A DNA stretch of 64,000 nt from Ichthyophonus hoferi (Eukaryota; Opisthokonta; Ichthyosporea; Ichthyophonida; Ichthyophonidae), in contig NAOQ01000045.1 in NCBI GenBank assembly GCA_002751075.1, positions 3,817 through 67,816 of the forward strand, in the 5' to 3' direction. The translations under genes were made by a program, and so were the position numbers. The first letter of the stretch is position 1. Every line of letters begins with the position of its first letter. This document shows positions 38,875 through 52,486 of the stretch, one piece after another. The notes beneath the pieces were generated by a model that saw only the letters and a program-made list of their open reading frames with translations, had not been told where the DNA came from and did no database searches.

Positions 38875-39195
38875 AACCACCTTTAGTACTATTAGTAATA
38901 AGTAGAGACAAGCGAGTTACTGTGACCTATATAATTCTTTAGGAATAAATACCAAATCAAGTGGCGCTTTAAAGTTTCCCTGTACATACACCGAGAACAG
39001 ACATATATGCCAAGACATCTTTATGTTATTGAATAAGTCAGCAAAACTTCTCTCAGTTAAGTTATCTAGTCCGCAAACACATGATCTGAAATGATATAAT
39101 GTTGTACTGGGAGATCTGCCATTGGCTAGTTAAAATGTTATCTGTCTTCTCTAATTGGCATTTAGCACCAATAAATTTTAATAACCATTTTTTCT
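38875..39195 (-). repeat. Unnamed dispersed repeat, copy 2 (inverted)
   Basis: The minus strand aligns with 29590-29930 over its full length at about 70% by eye. Shared blocks include GTTATCTAG, AAACACATGATCTGAA, TCTGCCATT and CTACTTATTA. Confidence 0.65.
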
Positions 39196-40005
39196 ACGTC
39201 ATTTTTTCTACGTAACAAATATAATAGAATTGCTAATATTATTGCTAATGATATTAAATGATATGACTAGATGAAGAAATACTCGAATTAATTTAATGTC
39301 CGTTTTCATTATGCCTCAGCAATCATTTTATAGCAGTCTATACTTGATCGATATTGAAACTTCCTTTCGGGTCACCAAAAAACCTGCTGCGTCCAATAAA
39401 GCATTAGCAAAAACCCAAGTATTTTAAAGTGCAATAAATACATCAAAGATTGCACCTCTTTGCCTTTTTTCTTTTCTTTCCTGATATCTTGCATATCTTG
39501 CATCATTTATATTTTTCTGTAGTTTTTTTTCTTAAAACTATTTCTAATTTAAACACTAATTTAAACACGCATTTTCATTATTAAACCAGCTCCTTATACT
39601 ATTTTAAATACAAATTAAGTACAATTGTGTGATGTTTATGATATAATATCTAACAGTTTCTGTAAGACAAGGCTAAAATAATAGTTTTAAAAAACACAAT
39701 TAGATATATATGTATAGAAATATACTGAAGGGACAAACAGCTAAAGGCACATCAGGTCTGCTGCTTATGAAAACCTACCGTTGTTTGGAAAAGATATTTC
39801 AATGAGCTCGAGCTAGTTGTTGTGTTGCAGATAATGCTAATTAGCTTAATCTTTAGCCTTTTATAGCATAGTCTAAGGTGTCACTGTTGATTATACACAC
39901 TTTCTCATACTAATGACGTGGTACAATATTATGATATAAGGGAGCATCTCTTATACCTTCCTTCTTTGCCTATCTATGGGGCTTCCCCCCTTTCTTGTTT
40001 AAGTG

Positions 40006-40170
40006 GTCAATAAAACGGGAAGCTATCCTAATGATTTTGGGACCACCCTATCCGCGTACATTGTCTCTTTGAACACCCTGACTCACTACCCCACCGTAGT
40101 GACCGTGGAGATTGCACTGGTCCCTCACTTATGTCCTTTTCCTGTCGACGGTATGGCTAATCCTAAATAG
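40006..40170 (+). other. Protein-like open stretch, 54 codons
   Basis: A frame opening after a TAA at 40000 runs 54 codons to TAG. Its composition is more protein-like than the surroundings (VNKTGSYPNDFGTTLSAYIV, then LTHYPTVVTVEIALVPHL) and the DNA is GC-richer. AAG|TG at 40003 could be a weak 3' splice site, making this a last exon, but I found no partner exon. It may be a relic. Family unknown. Confidence 0.3.
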
Positions 40171-40377
40171 CCAATCCAATTATTAGGTTAATAGTATGAT
40201 CGAATAGAATCAATGTGGACATACGTTGAACCTGCTAGACTAGTAAAAGAAACAATTCAAAGGAAAGTTTAAGCTTAAAGTTAGCCCCTTTTTATTCTTC
40301 CACCAGGAGTTATAATTTTCCACATTTTCTTCCTTTCTACCGTCTTGCCTACTCACAATCTACACTTGAATTTAGCT

Positions 40378-40423
40378 AGAAAGATAAGATCGAAGAAGTT
40401 GAGTTCTTCGATCTTATCTTTCT
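40378..40423. repeat. Perfect 20-bp inverted repeat with 6-base loop
   Basis: Left arm 40378-40397 (AGAAAGATAAGATCGAAGAA) pairs exactly with the right arm 40404-40423 around GTTGAG. No T-run follows that would suggest a terminator. Confidence 0.9.
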
Positions 40424-41508
40424 CTTGCGTCATGTATGAGATATATAGAATAGCCCTGCAAATTGGATCCATCATAAAGTCAAAATGCGCATGCATCCAA
40501 ACCTGGCATTTAGCAGTTGGTGTTGATAGAAAGTACATTCAAGAAATAATTAAAGTCAAGCATTTTCAAAATTAATATTATGCCTTTTTTAAAAAGTTAA
40601 ACGTCAGGTCCCAAGCTCATCTATATATAAACTTTAACCTCCAGAGTGAGCATTATATTTTTTTTTTTTGGAAGTTGGTGACCGTCTCATAATTTTAATC
40701 AGTCTATGGTGGACTTTGATTTTCACTACCAAGATCAAATCTACACGTCATCAAAATTTTATCCCAAGGTAACACATGAAAATAACATAAAAATATTATC
40801 AAGGAGAATAATAAAATATTTTGGTACATAAATATAGTTCTTGAAATAACGTGTTAGTGCTTAAATAATCATAAGAATAATTGTATCTATAAAGATTATT
40901 AAAGAAGTCAAAAGAATCATTTAGAAGATAATTATATGACGATCATGAATATGTTATCTTATTGGCCTCGGTTAATATTCACCAATCGTAATTGAATATT
41001 ATAGCCAATACAAAAAGGTGTTATGATAGAAATGAAATGTTGATGTAGATCGTACAGGCTACAAACATACAAATACACAAACATTTCTTACAACAATTCA
41101 GTCTTTTTAATAAGGTATATTGTTTATGTATTGGCTGTATTTACAAGTTTATTTAGTGTATATATTAGGTATATTTCCAAGTAGTCATGGAAGAATATTT
41201 TTATAATATTGGTGGAGAGTGGTCATCATGGATCTTATTTTCAACTGAAACATGTTCTTTCTTCAAAGCCTATTCTTATATGCATCCAGGAAATAAATGA
41301 AGTTTTCAAAACCGAATATTCACATCAGGTTTATTATTTAAATCATATTATTATTTTCATCATACACTCTTCTGGCTTTCAAGTCTAACACTAGCAACAA
41401 GTATGTAATCTAACCATATCAATTTACCCCAATATAAAATAAATTACAGCTTTTTTTTTAGAGTAACTCAACGTACGTTAAGTGATATTCAGTGAGATAT
41501 CCAGCGTC

Positions 41509-44500
41509 ATGACGAGTAAAAATAATCAAGCTGTACATGATGTAACACGTCATTTGCCTGACATTGAGGTATGTATAATATAGGGTTATTTATGAATACC
41601 TTTGTATACATGCACAACAATTACGGGTTATAAGATACTTTCTATTTGTATATATACAAACTATTCTATAACTTGTTTTACCTTGCACATGTAAAAAAAC
41701 AAATCTTCTAATAGGCAAGCGAAAAAGATAGATATACAGTATTATTCCATAGTAATCTTTTACTAACCCTGTTCTACTCCAGGCTATTTTAGCATTGAAC
41801 TCTCATGCCCACACCAATGCCAGCGTTCAGCCCACTACGGTCACCAGAGAGAACAGGAAGTTGTGGAAGAGAAACCAGGATCATACCTGTTCGGTAAGTT
41901 TTACTTGTATGACCCTTCATCTATTAATAATTACTCCTTGGTTGTATGCATGTGGGACAGTCTTTTACTATCTCGTACCATTTTCAGATTCTTTTTTTTT
42001 TTTGACAACAAAACATAAGCTGATATTGCCTAACCACAGACTTGCTCGGACCTGACCAACAACTTTGATGATATCAAGCACACCACTCTTAGTGAGCGTG
42101 CTGCCTTGAAGGAGGCCAACAGGTGAGGTAGAGAGGTTGATATGTTAGTGTAGTATATGGTAGGACTCTATACATACATATATTCATACATACATACATG
42201 TGGCATGTTGATGTGAAGTATATTTATGGTGACCATCACAGCTGCTTGTCAGGAGAGATAAGATGATATTTTTTGTTATTAAAGAATAACATGGTGGTTA
42301 GGACACAGGGTATGAACAATAGTAAACCTTTTACCTATCCATCATTGTTCTTTGATTACATTAAAACCTAGTAAAAGCCATCATAGTTTCCCCAGCAGAT
42401 GGTGAAATCTATGTATTAATTATTAACTAGTAGTTGTTGTTTTCTTCCTTTTCTCGTTGTGTTGCCAGGTGTCTCAAGTGTGTCGACGCTCCCTGCCAGA
42501 AGAGTTGCCCTACCCAGTTGGATGTCAAGACATTCATTGGTAGCATAGCAACCAAAAACTATTATGGTGCTGCCAAGGCTATTTTCTCAGACAATCCATT
42601 GGGTCTCACCTGTGGTATGGTCTGCCCTACTAGCGACCTATGCGCAGTATGTATATTTCTCTTAATGTATAGTGAGCATGATCTAACATTCTAATATCTT
42701 TTATTGCATGTTTCCATATTTTTCTTTTACTTATATACATATATTTTTTTATCTACACCCACTTAGGCAGATTTGACAGTTTGTGCTTACATTTATAACC
42801 ATACATTCTATAAGTATATTTAATAATAATAATATTTCCCACACCAAGCTTATTGTATAGCCTCACCAAAACTAATCGAGAGACCGCATTTCATTTTTCA
42901 GGTTGCCCCCCTACCCTTCCTTTACACACACGCCTACGGCATATAGCATATCATGTACATACACTACAATACACAATGCGCCATCCACCATGCGCAGTAC
43001 ACACAAACGCTTGTAAAATACATTCTACCATACATACTGTATATACCATGTGTACATACACTATCCATCCCTCCCTATCTCTATTTCTCTATCCCTATTT
43101 ATATAGGGTGGCTGTAACCTTGAGGCCACTGAAGAGGGTGCCATCAACATTGGAGGTCTGCAACAGTTTGCGACAGAGATGTTCCAAAAGATGGGTATTC
43201 CTCAGGTCAGAGACCCTTCTCTCCCTCCCCTGGACCAGCTCCCTGCTTCTTACAAGGCCAAGATTGCCTTAGTTGGTAAGTGAAGAGATGTTATGATTGG
43301 AATGTTAATAATAGGGTGATAGGTATTTCATAGGGACTCCTACGAGGTTTTATTGCATCATAAGTGCGTCAGTGATATTTTATCATGTACACCATGTGAT
43401 GGTATAGTGACTATCGTTTATTTTGGGTATGTATCATTTAAACCTACCAACAACGTATCTTTTATTTCTCCACTTCTCTTCTCACTCTTTCTCTACTCCA
43501 TCTGCAGGTTGCGGACCAGCCTCTATAAGTTGTGCCACCTTCCTAGGAAGGATGGGATATCAAAACATCACTATCCTTGAGAAGAACGTAAGCCGGTGTT
43601 TATTCACTGCGTGTCTCTTATAAATCACATTTAGCTTTCATTCTTTGCTACCGCGTCACCTTGTCCTTTCTTTCCATTTCTTGCTTGCACCTACTCATTA
43701 TCATTTCATATATCACAGCGTCATTCTAATCATTCCCTCTTCCCACTTCCAGGAGTACATTGGTGGTCTTGGCACTGCTGAGATTCCACAATTCCGCCTT
43801 CCCTACAGTGTTGTAGCCTATGAGGTGCAGTTAATGCAGGACTTGGGAGTGAAGATTGTAACCAACAAGGAACTAGGCAGAGGTAGGTTAGATAAGTGTA
43901 TGTGTGTATACGTAAAGGACACTGTGCTGTTTCTGGGTATTTGTTTTTTTTTTTATAAAAATTTTTAATTTTAAAATTTAAAATTTTAAATTTTAAAATC
44001 TTGATTGTTTTGGTTACAGCTGTGATACCTATACAAGGTAAAGGCGGGTGTGATTGGCCGTGGTGGTAGGTTAGAATACCACGAATACCAATTAGAATTA
44101 TTCATACTGATTAACAACCAATCCCATCTAATCCTTACGCTGCTCCACTATCTCCCCAATCACCTCTCAGACTTTACCTTGGAAGATCTTAAAGCCGAGG
44201 GCTACGAGGCAGTTTTCCTAGGCATGGGGATGGCTAATCCTATCGAAGATCCCGTGTTTAAGGGCCTTTCGATGTCCAATGGTTACTACACCAGCAAGTC
44301 CTTCTTGCCTCTGGTGGCCAAGGCTAGTAAGGTCGGGATTACCTGCAATGGAGGATGTGCAGCCAATAAGCTACCTCAGTTAAGTGGCCATGTGGTTGTC
44401 CTTGGTGCCGGTGACACCGCCTTTGACTGCGCCACTTCAGCTCTTCGCTGTGGTGCCCGTAGAGTCACTGTGGTGTTCCGCAAGGGATTTAATAACATCA

Positions 44501-47500
44501 GAGCTGTGCCTGAAGAGATGGAACTGGCTAAGCAGGAGATGTGCGAGTTTATGCCCTTCTCTGCCCCCCGCCAGGTGGGTCAATGGTTGCTATAGTTGCT
44601 ATGCATGATTTGTATTTATAAGTGAGTGATTGGTGGGCTTCAGAGGATGAATCAACAAGGTGGGATGATAGTCGCCTATTTATAGTCCACTTTTATATCT
44701 AGTAGAGGTAGAAATAAACATTCACTGACCCATGACCAATGAATTACAGGTGATTGTGAAGAATGGTGTGATAACTGGTCTAGAGCTCTGCAAGACTGAA
44801 CAAACAGATGATGGCCGCTGGGTGGCTGATGAGGAGCAGATTATCCGTATAAAGGCCAACTATATTATCTCTGCCTTTGGTTCTACCCTTACTGACCCCA
44901 AGGTATACTAGCATTTTCTTCTATTATCCTCGATCCTGCTATCCGGCTGTTGTATCTATCCTCTTCTCTCCTCTCCTCTCCTCTCTCTTTGCTTTTTCTT
45001 TACAATCTTGCCTTTATTCCTTTTTATCTATCCAATATACAGCCAGAATGTGATTTATGTTCAATTAATATTCTATTTTCCCATGATATTATGTGTTAGA
45101 CCGTTTCTATTGGTTAATTTTTTATTCCACAGACATTGGCTGCCCTTGCACCAATCAAATGCAACAGCTGGGGCCTACCCGACGTTGACGAAGTCACACA
45201 AGGTAGGGTTTTAAGAGTCATTATTGGTCTAGCTGTTGACAATTGCCACCACGGTTGCATTATTTTGTTGTCTATATTAGTGTTTTATGAGTAGCTTTAT
45301 TGCGGCTTTTTGATTGGTTGGGAGGGGAGGGGAGGGGTTCTGTAAAATTTCGTAATTTTAGTATGCACTTGGTGGTCCTATTATTTCATTGCAGTTAATT
45401 AATAACTGTATACATTGCTCGTAATGTATGCATAGGTTGGGGTCCGGATGTTTAGTTTATTTGGGGGTGACTTACAGATTAGGAGAACCAATCTGTACAC
45501 ACACTCAACCTTAAACTGTGCACAGGTACAAGTGAACCCTGGGTGTTCTGCGGCGGTGACTTAGCTGGATATGCCCATACCTCGGTAGAGAGTGTTAACG
45601 ATGGCAAGCAGGTCAGTTGTCTACCTCTACTACACTAATTCTAATGGCCCTATCCCCTTGCTTATAGTATGCTTATAGTATATATGATGCTTGCTCGCCC
45701 TTGCCTTCATTCACCACATTTTTATTTAAACCATCATTCTGTTCTGTGAGAGCTTTGTAGGGAGCAGGCTAATTCTCTGTTAACTAACATTCTTTACTCT
45801 TTCCCTTCGGTTTATTCCTACAGGCCTCCTGGTACCTACACAAGTATATCCAAGCCAAGTATGACCTACCTGTCCCAGGCGAGCCTAAGCTACCTTTGTT
45901 TTACACCCCAGTTGATAACACTGACATCAGTGTAGAGATGTGTGGTATTAAATTCCCCAATCCTTTCGGGTAAGCACCACAGCTCTTTCTCATTGCTATC
46001 ATATTTTTCTTGTTTCATGTATTTTCCTTTGTGTTATTAAAGACTCCCTTGTTCCCCCTGCCTATTCTATTATGTATACCAGGTCGCTCTTCCTCTCCCT
46101 CTCACGCCCTTCCCTAATCTTCACCAACCTATCCCTTAACCCATGGCTAACCCCCCTCTGCCCCTCTCCCACCCACAGCCTAGCCAGTGCACCCCCTGTG
46201 ACCAGTCCAGCTATGTGTCGTCGTGCCTTCGAGGCCGGGTGGGGTTTCATTGTAACCAAGACCTTTTGCCTGGACGTGGACTGTGTGTCTAATGTGTCTC
46301 CCCGTATCGTGAGGGGCACTACCTCTGGTAACACCTACGGGCCTGGCCAAGGTAGGGTATATAGTATAGGGTGGTATGATATAGTGTAATATGCTATAGT
46401 ATGGTATGGTATAAGGTGCGGTAGGGTAGGGTAGGACAAGGTGAGAGAGGTATGGTAGATGGCTTGCTGTAAGATGATTGGTTGCGAAGATACTCTTTTG
46501 CGCTGTTAGAGATGAGAAGAGGTGAAAAGTAGGCTATGATCCACTCAGAATAAGAGGATATACGCAAACCATAGGAGGGGTGGGCCGTTATATCTTTTGT
46601 ATTCCCACGTGTAGTATAATAACACGGTGCCTTCCAATAGGATCTTTCCTCAACATTGAACTCATCAGTGAGAAGACTGCCGCCTATTGGTTGAAGGGTA
46701 TCAGAGAGCTCAAGAGAGACTTCCCCGAAAAGGTAGTGGTAGCTAGTATCATGTGCACGTGCAACGAGAATGATTGGACTATTCTGGCCCAGGCTGCCGA
46801 GAAATCTGGAGCTGATTGCTTAGAGCTGAACCTGTCATGCCCCCATGGTAAGAGGCTTGTTTCCTTCTAGAATAGCACGTTGCCTTAGTTGTATATTACT
46901 GCTATCATACAGTTTATAGCGTATACCTTGCTATTACTTCCAGCACTTCTATCATACAACCTCTACATGTTAACCTGTTAATGCCATTTATTACTATACA
47001 CACATACACACACATATATTAGATCTCTCTCTTATTTCTCACATTAAACAAGCATATCGACACCACCCTTTCTATTGAAATTGGTCATGATAACCTACCA
47101 ATCATTCACACACCCTCCTACCTTCTCCTTCACCTACAATTACCAGGTATGGGCGAGAAAGGAATGGGTCTAGCGTGTGGACAGGATCCCGATATTGTCC
47201 GTAATATCTGTAAATGGGTGCGTGCGGCTGTAACCATCCCCTTCTTTGCCAAGATGACCCCCAATGTTACCCGTATAGTTGACATTGCCAGGGCCGCAAA
47301 GGAAGGTGGAGCTGATGGTGTGACGGCTATTAACACTGTGTCTACTATGATGGTGGTAAGAGGTGATGATAGTGCTTGGCCCTCGATTGGTTCTGAGAAG
47401 CGCACTACCTACGGTGGAATGTCAGGTAATGCTATTCGCCCAATGGCATTAAGAGCTGTGTCTGCCATTGCCCGTGCTCTCCCTGGATTCCCCATCATGG

Positions 47501-48859
47501 CTACAGGCGGCTGTGATAGTGCCGATGTTGCTATGGAGTTCCTCAAGTGTGGTGCTAGTGTGGTTCAGATATGCTCGTCTGTTCAGAACCAGGACTACAC
47601 CGTTGTCGACGACTATATAACTGGCCTACGTTGCTTGTTGTATTTGGAGACCCGCCCTGACTTGGCCCAATGGAACAACCAATCAGCACCTCAGATTGTA
47701 CACCAAAAAGGCAAGCCTGTTGCCATTGAGGGACTGACCGACATGCCAAACTTTGGGCCTTACCTCAAAAAGAGGGAGCAAATGGTTGCGGAGAGAAAGA
47801 AGGCTGTTGACTTGATCCTATCCAGCCAGGTAGAGCTATATATATGTTATGCAATGTGTATATCCACGCGAGTAGTTGTAATCTACTAATGCTATATTAT
47901 TCCTTTTTAATAATATATTAGTATGCTTTATATTATTGCTTTGGTATATGTTTATCTCAGATCTTCTATTCTGTATAACTTTAATATAGTGTTGTTCCAT
48001 GTTTTTCATTTTTTTTTCCTTTAAAAAAAAGTGGTTGTTTTATTATTCTTCTGCATTGTTTGTCCACCATTTATCCAATTTACTGCTTAATTAGCTACTC
48101 AATGGTATATCATATTTCATGTTCAAGAGGTGAGATAATGTTGAAATTTAAAGTTATGTAAAATTCAGCTTAAAGGTCATTTAGATCAGCTGGTGCTAGT
48201 TATTATGGTGTCATTGACACATGTTTCATCCAATCAGATTGTGCCAGAGCGTGGCACTCCCCGTGGCCCTACCCCTCAGATCAAGGAGGTAAGCAGGAAT
48301 AAACTTGCTTCTTCACTATCTACATATCTATATCTATATCTATATCTATATCTATATACCGTCCTTTCATGTCCCATTGCCTTTAGCATATATATTATTA
48401 TCAAGTAGTATAGTATATTTACTCTTTTACAGGTCTTTTTTGGTTTCTTTTATTTATTTAGAAGACTTGAAGAAAAAAAGTAAATTAAAGTCTATATTGT
48501 ATTGTATATCTATACTCTAACTCAATCATATGACTAATCGACGCCTTTCCTTTCAGTTGATTGGCCGTGCCCTGGGCAAGATTGGTACATACAACCAGCT
48601 TAGTAAGGCAGAGCAGGTGGTAGCCCTAGTCAATCCTGATATGTGCGTGAACTGTGGTAAATGCTACATGACCTGCAATGACTCCGGTTATCAAGCCATC
48701 ACCTTCGATGATAAAACGCATCTCCCTGTTGTGGGCACAGACTGCACTGGTTGCACTCTTTGTGCGTCAGTCTGCCCTATCATTGACTGTATTACTATGG
48801 TGCCTCGTACCATCGCGTATGAGCCTGCTAGAGGCTATCCGCTCGGAACCCCTATCTAG
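41509..48859 (+). CDS. DPYD: Dihydropyrimidine dehydrogenase (NADP+)
   Basis: Seventeen exons join in frame to 1,028 residues (human 1,025): 41509-41568, 41783-41893, 42040-42122, 42469-42646, 43107-43275, 43508-43587, 43753-43882, 44171-44574, 44750-44902, 45133-45202, 45526-45611, 45824-45969, 46179-46351, 46641-46847, 47147-47829, 48238-48288 and 48557-48859. It catalyses NADPH-dependent reduction of uracil and thymine, the first step of pyrimidine breakdown, in the cytosol. The N-terminal Fe-S domain shows [14 protein letters not shown] and [14 protein letters not shown] and NADPH domains show [19 protein letters not shown] and [19 protein letters not shown]; the FMN/pyrimidine barrel has [20 protein letters not shown] with the catalytic Cys of GLACGQDP; the C-terminal ferredoxin-like domain has [11 protein letters not shown] and [12 protein letters not shown]. 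All cofactor motifs are intact, so the enzyme should be active. All introns are GT-AG with matching phases. Confidence 0.98.
43945..44001. repeat. AT-only palindromic tract in a DPYD intron
   Basis: A run of alternating AAAATTT/TTTTAAAA blocks can fold on itself. It lies in the intron between the exons at 43753-43882 and 44171-44574. Confidence 0.7.
45320..45337 (+). other. G-quadruplex-type motif in a DPYD intron
   Basis: Four G-runs of 3-4 separated by single A residues (GGGAGGGGAGGGGAGGGG), preceded by TGATTGGTT. It fits the classic intramolecular G-quadruplex pattern on the sense strand. Confidence 0.75.
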
Positions 48860-49073
48860 AAGTCAGATGTCCCCTGATGGTTTTATACACCCAGTTCAAG
48901 GGCTGTTGGTTGTTATGGGTAGAGGGTAGATCATATTTATTGTATAGAAAGTAGGGCTGTTGGTTGCTTTACATGGTTCTGATGAACCTTTGTAATACTA
49001 ATGCAATAACACAGTACATATTAATGAAATGTTACTTGTGCTAATTGCCTCTGACCTTGACTATGCAAGTTTA

Positions 49074-49079
49074 AATAAA
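49074..49079 (+). terminator. Poly(A) signal of DPYD
   Basis: Canonical AATAAA 215 bases downstream of the DPYD stop codon. Confidence 0.5.
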
Positions 49080-49654
49080 GGATCTATTAAAATGTACACA
49101 CTTCGCCTATATTGGACATTGATTTTTAATACGCCCATGACAACTATCTATAGCAGCGATTTCAGGGAACTGACCCAACGATATTTTGTTTGCAGAGAAA
49201 TAAGTTGAAAAACCTCGTAATGTGTACTCTTGATAGGTTTAGGGGTTAAGGTATTATAGGTAAACAGGCATATTGTAGTGTTATGATTAAGAACATAATA
49301 TTCTAAACACATAAAAAAAAAGTAGTCTGCTTCTTTGCGTACAACCAATTCTTACACTATACATGGACATATAGCCTATATTGTAAAAACATATATATGT
49401 ATATTATGTTATGTTAACATGTTTTCCAACGCTTTAGCTTTACCATTTGTTTTCCTTTTCTTTCTTATCATGAGCTCTGTTTCCATATCATGGTTTTTCT
49501 TCAAAGTTAATAGGAGTTTAGTATAATATGTAACATCCAAATTAGAGATATTTAAAATTCCATATGCCATATACAGTATATATTAATCTCAAAGTACACA
49601 TAAGTAGTCAGGAAAAATATTTAGTGCAATCTAAGATGATCGATCAAAATTAAA

Positions 49655-49740
49655 CTAATGACGATATAATAAGCCATTTCCGATCATGGTTTTAGGTTCA
49701 AAAAACTCATTGGTTAGGTATCCTGTGCAAGACAAACAAC
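49655..49740 (+). repeat. Unnamed dispersed repeat, copy 3 (partial)
   Basis: About 75 bases match 29691-29765 at roughly 75% by eye (TATAATAAG, GATCATG, GTTTT-GG-TC, ATCCTGT-CAAGACAAA). The match fades on both sides, so this copy is shorter or more decayed. Confidence 0.6.
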
Positions 49741-49779
49741 CTTTACCAATGACTATAGTCTTGCAGTCTTGCGACAGTT

Positions 49780-50150
49780 TCCCAAGCATTAACGGCATTA
49801 TCCCAAACATTAACAGCATTCGTCCAAGCATTAACAACATTTTTCCCAAGCATTAACTGGAAATTGTAATGCACAGTAGTGGGAGTGTTATCTTGATTTT
49901 CATTATTTTCGCTACTCATTTTCGTAAGAAAGATTATTTAAAGAAACCAAATAAATCCTTGGGGAATTTTTTTTTTTTTATTTTATTTTTTTTATTTTTG
50001 GGATTTTTTTGAAATTTTTATTAACTGATTTTCAAAATAAAATAAAATAAGTAACTTTTTCATACTTGAATGTTGCTAGATCTTGGATCTTGGGAAAAAT
50101 GTCGTTAATGCTCGGGAAACTGTTGTTGTTGTTAAAGCTCGGAAAACCCT
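49780..50150. repeat. Fold-back structure with tandem units
   Basis: Four tandem copies of a ~20-base CCCAAGCATTAAC-GCATT unit fill 49781-49858. Their inverted counterpart begins at 50089: 49824-49850 and 50089-50115 pair at 25 of 27 positions. The ~240 bases between include long T/A runs. It looks like a small fold-back or MITE-like element. Confidence 0.65.
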
Positions 50151-50899
50151 ACATTAACTATGGCATTCGCATTCCGATCGCTAGATTTATGTTATCGCGG
50201 GATTCATCAGGTCTGGACCAATGCGAAATTGTACACTACGCGGTCAAGAGATGGTCCAGAAAATTAACAAAATATGTAATGGTATACCATATATATTCCA
50301 TGTGCTTTATATACTATTAGTCATAAAACAAACACAAAGAGTGGCTAAGGTTGGTCCGGCAGAATTAATCGACAATCTCAAGCGGTCAATAAAAAGACAA
50401 TCACAGATTTATTACAGATGATCGCACTATATATAGTAATAAGGATCTAATCGTTGCGATTGATCAATGATTAATACTAATACAAATTTTTGATTGAAAA
50501 TTTTGATAATAAAAAATTCGTAAAATAGCTTTCATATTTTTTAATTTCTCATTAATTAAATCATTCAGGTTTTCTACATATGTGTGTATATTAATACAGG
50601 TAGGTAACACTATTAGGTCTACGATCCGAATTACTAAACATTTCATAGGATATATAAATGCTTTTATAACATATCTATTAATCATACAAGTAACATTATA
50701 TCAATGATTACCATTGGTCAGAAGAACACGCCATGTGACTACCCGTGACTACCTCAACGCTATTGGTAGATTTAAGACCACCCTATCCATCCATCCATAC
50801 ATACATAGGCGTTCTTGAGTGTTATACATACATATATACATCCACAAAATGCGCGCGTATAACTAAATATTTCCAAGTGTAGAGAGGCAAGCCACGACT

Positions 50900-51266
50900 C
50901 TACAGCCATGGGTGCCAGGTCGGGTCAATGGGCGATAATTTCTCCACACTAGTGGCCTGCATAATTAGCTCTTGTATCTTGCTATTCAGGGGCACCCCAC
51001 GCGAGTCATCCACCTTGCCCTAGGACAGAGATGTGTTGTTAGGGGTGGTGGTAGGGGTGATGGTAATAGTAATAGTAATAGTAGAAATCATTACAATAAC
51101 AACAACAACAGTAACAATAAAAATAATAACAACAAGAATTAACAACATCATAAAAATACATACATAAAAACACACACATACATACCCACAACCACATATA
51201 CACATACATTAATGCAGATATAAACAGTCAGCAATCACAAGCTAAGAGCACAAGCAATTATAAAAG

Positions 51267-51297
<31 letters not shown>

Positions 51298-52449
51298 GAT
51301 TTGTATTAGGAGAGAGAGAGAGAAGACTAACAGGCTCAGCCCCGAGAGGTATGACTAAATCATTAATGCGGGTTAATAAATTTTTAACATTCAAGCAGGT
51401 CCGATCAACCAATAGTTCATTGTCAAGGGGTCCTTTTAATTGGGTGTTGGAGGGAGTTGAGAGCACACTTTGACTATGCCAATTGATTATCTGCAAGAGA
51501 CATTAGAGAAATTGTGTTGATAACAGTAAGAGAGGGAGTGGGAGAGAGAGGGGGAAAGGGAGAGAGGTATTGTGGTTGGCACATCGACATATTGCTCATA
51601 TACTAGGACTTATTTTCAGGGCTATACTTTTGAAAGATTTGAATAAAAACATACTGCAATGTACCAAGTGGAAACAGACCACAGCATGGCTATACATCCA
51701 TATATATATATATATATACATATACACATACATACATTGATACATTGACCTATACACTTATATACACATATACATCTACATATACATTTACATCAACTAT
51801 TGTATCCCATAGTATATTATCTGACTACTAAGTCTTTAGCCCATTCAACCAATCAATTTTACTCACCTCGTCTCTAAAGATAACGTTGAGATAGTCCTCC
51901 AATCGACTGTGACTAGTAAGACACTGAGCAATGGCTAAGAACGAAGCGGTGAAGGAACCATTCAATCCCTCCTATAGAGAGAGGGGCCCCAGTTAGTATA
52001 GGCAGGGTACGGTACGTCATGGTGCACAATACTCCAATCACATCTCCTAACTAGCATGATGACGTCATAGGTTTTATTGTATGCATCACAGAGTAAATGA
52101 TAAATAGCCAATGAAGAGGAAAGGAAGGGAAGGGATGGGGGTACCTCTGTGATAAAGTGTTGCAGTGTAGGGGTCATTCTAAAGGGGACGGTAGAGGGCG
52201 CTTCCATACGGCCTTCTTGGTTGAGCACTATATAGCAGAGGGTAGGATAAGGTAGGGTAGGGTAGGATAGGATAGGGTAAGGTGGGATGGGATGGGGTGG
52301 CAGAGGGTATGATAGGGTAGCATAGGAGAAGATATATTATAATATGGTATGAGTTAATATGACATAGCATTATTTGATATGATGAAACAGCTCTACCATG
52401 CATGCATCATCCATCCATACCAAAAGAACGGACAAAAGAAGAAAAGAAA

Positions 52450-52486
<37 letters not shown>

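Larger units (their letters stand above)
38386..41508. other. Spacer with repeat copy, hairpin and open fragment
   Basis: AT-rich spacer upstream of the DPYD gene. It holds the second dispersed-repeat copy (38875-39195), a short protein-like open stretch (40006-40170) and a perfect hairpin (40378-40423), listed separately. Otherwise nothing is supported. Confidence 0.45.
48860..50899. other. Spacer between convergent DPYD and TRRAP
   Basis: About 2 kb holding both 3' UTRs. It contains an AATAAA for DPYD, the third dispersed-repeat copy, tandem CCAAGCATTAAC units and their inverted partner. The open frames at 50066-50320 and 50464-50685 have no recognisable family and may belong to the element. 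Confidence 0.45.

Noticed and set aside
46062-47405. Minus-strand frames in the DPYD region
   Set aside because: Antisense to well-supported DPYD exons.
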